Source: Berkiella sp964594635
Lineage (GTDB): Bacteria > Pseudomonadota > Gammaproteobacteria > Berkiellales > Berkiellaceae
Assembly: GCA_964594635.1 (NCBI GenBank)
Contig: CAZQMV010000010.1
Location: 18,166 to 82,165, forward strand
Length of the DNA: 64,000 nt
Direction of reading: 5' to 3'
Shown here: positions 61,233 through 64,000 of the stretch, one piece after another
Layout of the letters: each line of letters starts with the position of its first letter
Numbering within the stretch: position 1 is the stretch's first letter
Notes under the pieces: model-generated
What the model saw: the letters and a program-made list of their open reading frames with translations, nothing else
Told to the model about the DNA's origin: nothing
Database searches by the model: none
Program-made: the position numbers and the translations under genes

Positions 61233-62570
61233 TTAGGGAGTATCGCTCGCTAGGGTAGGAGGTGAGGATTGGAACAAAATGTCGGCTGGGGCAACCTTTA
61301 ATTTCTTACGTCTAATAAGGTAAATCGGCAAGCCACTTAAAACAAAAAGGCTGCAAACGATTAGGGTTTTTAACGGCGTAGAACACATTACCCACGCACA
61401 AAAACTGAGGGACAACAAACCACAATACCACTGCCAATTGCGAGTCGTTTGCTTTTGTTGCCAAAGAATTTTTAAAAATGATAAGCAGCAAATAATATAA
61501 ATAAATAGGAAGGAGGTGACCGATAAATCAATTATTGTGTTGACTTTCTGAGCGAGATTGTCGCTATGAGTAAAGTAAATTAAAGGCAATGAGCCAATAC
61601 AGCTAAAGATCAGGGCAAACACGGGGGCCCCATGTTTATTGGTTTTTGAAAAGAACCTTGGCATGAGTCTATCTTTGGTAATGCTTAAAGCAATCTGACC
61701 ACTAGCCAAAGTCCAGGCATTCACCGCAGCGATGCAGACGATACAAGCTATCAAGGAAATCAATAGGTGCCAATGCCCACCAAAAATCACCTTAGCAGCA
61801 TCGGTATAGGGTGCTTCGGAGTTCATAAGGATATGTGAGGGGATCACGCCCATAATCCCTAGACTGCTGATAAAGTAAATCACCGCCACAAATAAGGTTC
61901 CAAGAACCAGGGCTTTAGGGAACACGCGAGCGGGATCTTTCACTTCCCCAGCGACAGCGGTTGCGGATTCAAAGCCAATGAACCCCCACAAGGTTAACAG
62001 CATCACATGGTTTAAAGGGCTGCTTTCTAAGTCTTCAAGCGACAATTCGATAGTTGCAATATTAGTCTTATCAAAGAAAAAGAGTGCAATAAGGGGGACT
62101 AAAAGGAGTGGCAGTATCTTAAAGGCAACAAACAAAAAATTCGTCTTACCCGCACTATAAACACCTCGCAAATTCACCATAGTAACACCGATGATGATTA
62201 AGAATTCCAGACAGAGTTCCAAGGCCATCGGTTGTTCCCCGATTAGGGGGGTAAGATATGCGACTGCTGAGGTAATGATTGCGGTTGTGCTGATCCAAGA
62301 AATAATCCAGTAGGTCCAACCGGTGAAGAAAGCAGCTTTGGGACCAAATGCCTCATGGACATAAGCATGGGGACCACCCGTTCTTGGGTAACGGATACAA
62401 AGAAGGGCAAACATGAGTGCTAAGATCATCGCGCCAACGCTTGAGAGTACCCACCCTTTTAAACCCAGCATCCCAAAGGGTGCTAAATTGGCAGGTAGCA
62501 AAAGCCCTGAACCAAATTGACTCACTGTAACCAGTTGAAAAACGGACCAAAAACCTATTTTTCGGGACAT
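61233..62570 (-). CDS. APC-family amino acid transporter (AdiC-like)
   Basis: It has 445 residues with 12 hydrophobic segments. The first helix carries SQFGSGLLLPANLAPFG, corresponding to the GSG substrate-binding motif of AdiC, PotE and CadB. PRTGGPHAYVHEAFGPKAAF is the conserved segment between TM2 and TM3, and WGFIGFESATAVAGEVKDPA is the TM6 motif. It probably exchanges or imports an amino acid; arginine/agmatine or a neutral amino acid are possible, and the sequence alone does not decide. No partner decarboxylase is adjacent. A promoter candidate lies at 62642-62669. The C-terminal tail of about 35 residues is cytoplasmic. Confidence 0.92.
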   Translation of the reverse strand: MSRKIGFWSVFQLVTVSQFGSGLLLPANLAPFGMLGLKGWVLSSVGAMILALMFALLCIRYPRTGGPHAYVHEAFGPKAAFFTGWTYWIISWISTTAIITSAVAYLTPLIGEQPMALELCLEFLIIIGVTMVNLRGVYSAGKTNFLFVAFKILPLLLVPLIALFFFDKTNIATIELSLEDLESSPLNHVMLLTLWGFIGFESATAVAGEVKDPARVFPKALVLGTLFVAVIYFISSLGIMGVIPSHILMNSEAPYTDAAKVIFGGHWHLLISLIACIVCIAAVNAWTLASGQIALSITKDRLMPRFFSKTNKHGAPVFALIFSCIGSLPLIYFTHSDNLAQKVNTIIDLSVTSFLFIYIICCLSFLKILWQQKQTTRNWQWYCGLLSLSFCAWVMCSTPLKTLIVCSLFVLSGLPIYLIRRKKLKVAPADILFQSSPPTLASDTP

Positions 62571-62641
62571 TCAGCGTTCCTCAGGTTAGCAGTGTTCGGG
62601 TATCAAAAAATTGGGTAGATCCAACAGAGTGGATAAACAAA

Positions 62642-62669
62642 CTTATAACACAGAATTCACACTTGGCAA
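62642..62669 (-). promoter_or_regulatory. Candidate sigma-70 promoter for the APC transporter
   Basis: Minus-strand TTGCCA (62664-62669) and TATAAG (62642-62647) are 16 bp apart, about 70 bp upstream of the transporter start. Confidence 0.45.
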
Positions 62670-62726
62670 ATAAAAAGTTCGGCTGCGCGATAAATGGTGA
62701 GATTTGCTGTTTATTTGGAAAGAAGC

Positions 62727-62999
62727 TCAACGATTAAAGCGTTTAGCGATGGCGATTTTTACCTGTTCTCGTTCACTGATAGGGTCAATTTTAATAAAGA
62801 GATCCGTCACGCCATTACCCGAATACCCATTGATTTTAATTCCCCCTTCTACGTCTGATTTAAAGCGGATGTACCCAGGTGGAAATCGATGCCGACAACT
62901 CTCAGAGATCCCTATCACCACCTTCGCTACCCCTGGGATACCCTTTAGCCATTCGAGGTTTTTCTTAACATGGCTATCGAGACTTTGATGTCTGCCCAT
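62727..62999 (-). CDS. Small conserved-looking basic protein
   Basis: I cannot name this protein with certainty. It has 90 residues with a strong AAAGGAG Shine-Dalgarno four bases before the ATG. The sequence is compact and motif-like (GRHQSLDSHVKKNLEWLKGI, CRHRFPPGYIRFKSDVEGGI, NGYSGNGVTDLFIKIDP), as expected for a conserved domain rather than a random frame. The Cys-x-His pattern (SCRHRFPPG) and resemblance to DUF2103-type predicted metal-binding proteins make a small metal- or nucleic-acid-binding role possible. It is preceded by a 271-bp gap (63000-63270) in which I find no gene. Confidence 0.7.
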   Translation of the reverse strand: MGRHQSLDSHVKKNLEWLKGIPGVAKVVIGISESCRHRFPPGYIRFKSDVEGGIKINGYSGNGVTDLFIKIDPISEREQVKIAIAKRFNR

Positions 63000-63270
63000 G
63001 ATGCTCCTTTAATCGTATCTTACCAGTAATTAGCCTGGCGACTTATAAAAAACTTGGCAGTTCCACCATATTGTTTCACAATACCGCCCAGTTTGTCCCT
63101 TCGGTACTCAAGGGAGGCACTCCATAGTGACTGCCAGCAGCCGTTCTTGCTTTATACCCATAGAAAGCTTAAAAAAAGTCAGCAAATTATAGTGTGCCTG
63201 AATTAAGTTGACACTCCGTATTTGAGTATTTAGTTTATGCGAGATTTTGTCTATTAAAAGGAAGTAAGTA

Positions 63271-63888
63271 ATGGGTTTATTTAAAAATGCAACCGCAGCA
63301 ACTGCGACGGCAACCGGCCTTACCGTCATATTTGATGTTCCGTTAGCCTGGACATCATCGATCCTCGTTTCTACTTTTGTAACAGTCTATCACCTGCCCA
63401 ATATTGTCACCGGCGTAAAGGGGCTTATCGATCGAGCTGGAAACTTTATCGAAAATAACAAACCACGGGCGAGGGCACTTGCTAAGGACGCAACTAAAAA
63501 AGCGAAGGAATTTGCTTGGGCAGTCAGTCCCACAAACCCTGAACAAAATGCGACCGTCGGCGCTACTTTAGGTTTTGCAGCAAGCAATGTGGCAGGAACG
63601 CTGTTGGATCTGAGTGCAAGAAATTACCCGTTAGTCGTTGGGGCAGCAACAGTCGCTTCTGGCATAGCAGGACACTATCTTCCCAATAGCACAATTAAAG
63701 CGGGAACAAAAAAAGCAAGTTTACTGTTTAGTCCAAGTGCTGTCGGTAAAGTCGCTAAAGCAGCGCCTGCTACTAATGCACCTGTGGCTAAAGTCACTGC
63801 TGAGAAAGAATCAGCGGCAAATGATCCAGCAACAGCTGAAACAAAAGCAGAAAAACCCGCTGGCAAAATCGCTAAACTCAAACAATAA
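63271..63888 (+). CDS. Ala-rich orphan membrane-associated protein
   Basis: I do not recognise this protein. It has 205 residues. The N-terminus has a hydrophobic stretch (GLTVIFDVPLAWTSSILVST-FVTVYHLPNI) that may span or associate with the membrane, followed by a basic helix (KPRARALAKDATKKAKEFAW) and a second hydrophobic, Gly/Ala-rich region (~95-145). The last ~50 residues are an Ala/Lys/Glu-rich, disordered tail (AKVTAEKESAANDPATAETK) that resembles the histone-like composition at 61 kb. GGAAG lies before the ATG, and a strong terminator follows the stop. Confidence 0.8.
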   Translation: MGLFKNATAATATATGLTVIFDVPLAWTSSILVSTFVTVYHLPNIVTGVKGLIDRAGNFIENNKPRARALAKDATKKAKEFAWAVSPTNPEQNATVGATLGFAASNVAGTLLDLSARNYPLVVGAATVASGIAGHYLPNSTIKAGTKKASLLFSPSAVGKVAKAAPATNAPVAKVTAEKESAANDPATAETKAEKPAGKIAKLKQ

Positions 63889-63904
63889 TCTTTTCTTCTT
63901 TTAA

Positions 63905-63937
63905 AAAGGCAAGCCCAAACGCTTGCCTTTTTTTTGC
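63905..63937 (+). terminator. Rho-independent terminator
   Basis: AAAAAGGCAAGC and GCTTGCCTTTTT form a 12-bp stem around a 6-base loop, followed by a run of T. It ends the 205-residue orphan gene. Confidence 0.92.
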
Positions 63938-64000
63938 CCCCTCTTTATGAGGACATCCATTTTAGGTTGACCTGCTCATTGCAGTTCGCCTATTGTTGGC

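Noticed and set aside
63020..63130. Sequence with GCCTGGCGAC near one end and CTGCCAGC near the other, recalling the ends of 5S rRNA
   Set aside because: The internal conserved blocks of 5S rRNA (GAACTCAG, GTGAAAC) are absent and the ends do not pair properly.

Overview
The window is low-GC chromosomal DNA of a gammaproteobacterium. The backbone follows the order known from Pseudomonas and its relatives: pilA-pilB-pilC-pilD-coaE-zapD-yacG, mutT-secA-M23-dciA-lpxC, a complete dcw cell-wall/division cluster, and rnpB-rsmI-lpoA-yraN-gmhA-dolP. Between these blocks lie large orphan genes with eukaryote-like or effector-like features: a YopJ-type acetyltransferase with an ankyrin-like tail, a protein with an IQ motif, a HAD-like protein and large coiled-coil proteins. 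That mixture suggests a host-associated, Legionellales-like bacterium. The taxonomic placement is inference.

Layout. 1-7.6 kb: an orphan protein cut by the left edge, a REP-associated tyrosine transposase (RAYT) between arrays of its probable REP-like hairpins, an orphan membrane protein, the antiporter NhaA and a GGDEF/EAL protein whose GGDEF site is degenerate. 7.7-16 kb: tRNA-Thr, then the type IV pilus block with a sigma-54-type promoter before pilA and a polytopic, probable pilin-modifying enzyme, followed by coaE, zapD and yacG. 16-24.5 kb: a 1254-residue coiled-coil orphan, then mutT-secA and an M23 peptidase gene head-to-head with dciA. 24.5-24.7 kb: a 194-bp palindromic, MITE-like element. 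24.7-43.4 kb: lpxC, ftsZ, ftsA, ftsQ, ddl, murB, murC, murG, ftsW, murD, mraY, murF, murE, ftsI, ftsL, rsmH and mraZ, all on the minus strand (transcribed from mraZ towards lpxC), with a recognisable mraZ promoter and MraZ operator.

43.6-53.4 kb: a decayed AbiE-type toxin-antitoxin remnant; rnpB, whose P12 region carries a hairpin repeat with a relative at 47.2 kb; rsmI and a short lpoA. An accessory insert (two small orphans, an exported orphan, an alpha/beta hydrolase and an SGNH-like protein) separates lpoA from yraN-gmhA-dolP and a GlcD-like dehydrogenase. 53.5-64 kb is accessory: the YopJ-like gene, a phosphodiester-glycosidase-like gene with an IQ motif, a thiolase, a double-glycine-leader peptide, a phasin-like protein, a HAD-like protein, a small P-loop ATPase, a histone H1-like protein with an AT-hook, an APC transporter and two small orphans.

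How the genes work together. The dcw genes make peptidoglycan precursors (murB-G, mraY, ddl) and the divisome (ftsL/I/W/Q/A/Z), with lpxC committing carbon to lipid A. ZapD bundles FtsZ, and LpoA, DolP and the M23 protein act on the envelope. PilA-D assemble type IV pili. DciA loads the replicative helicase. The orphans with eukaryote-like motifs are the best candidates for host-directed functions, but no secretion-system genes are present in the window. Several start codons were moved from the longest open frame on the basis of Shine-Dalgarno position and family N-termini; each case is noted in its entry.
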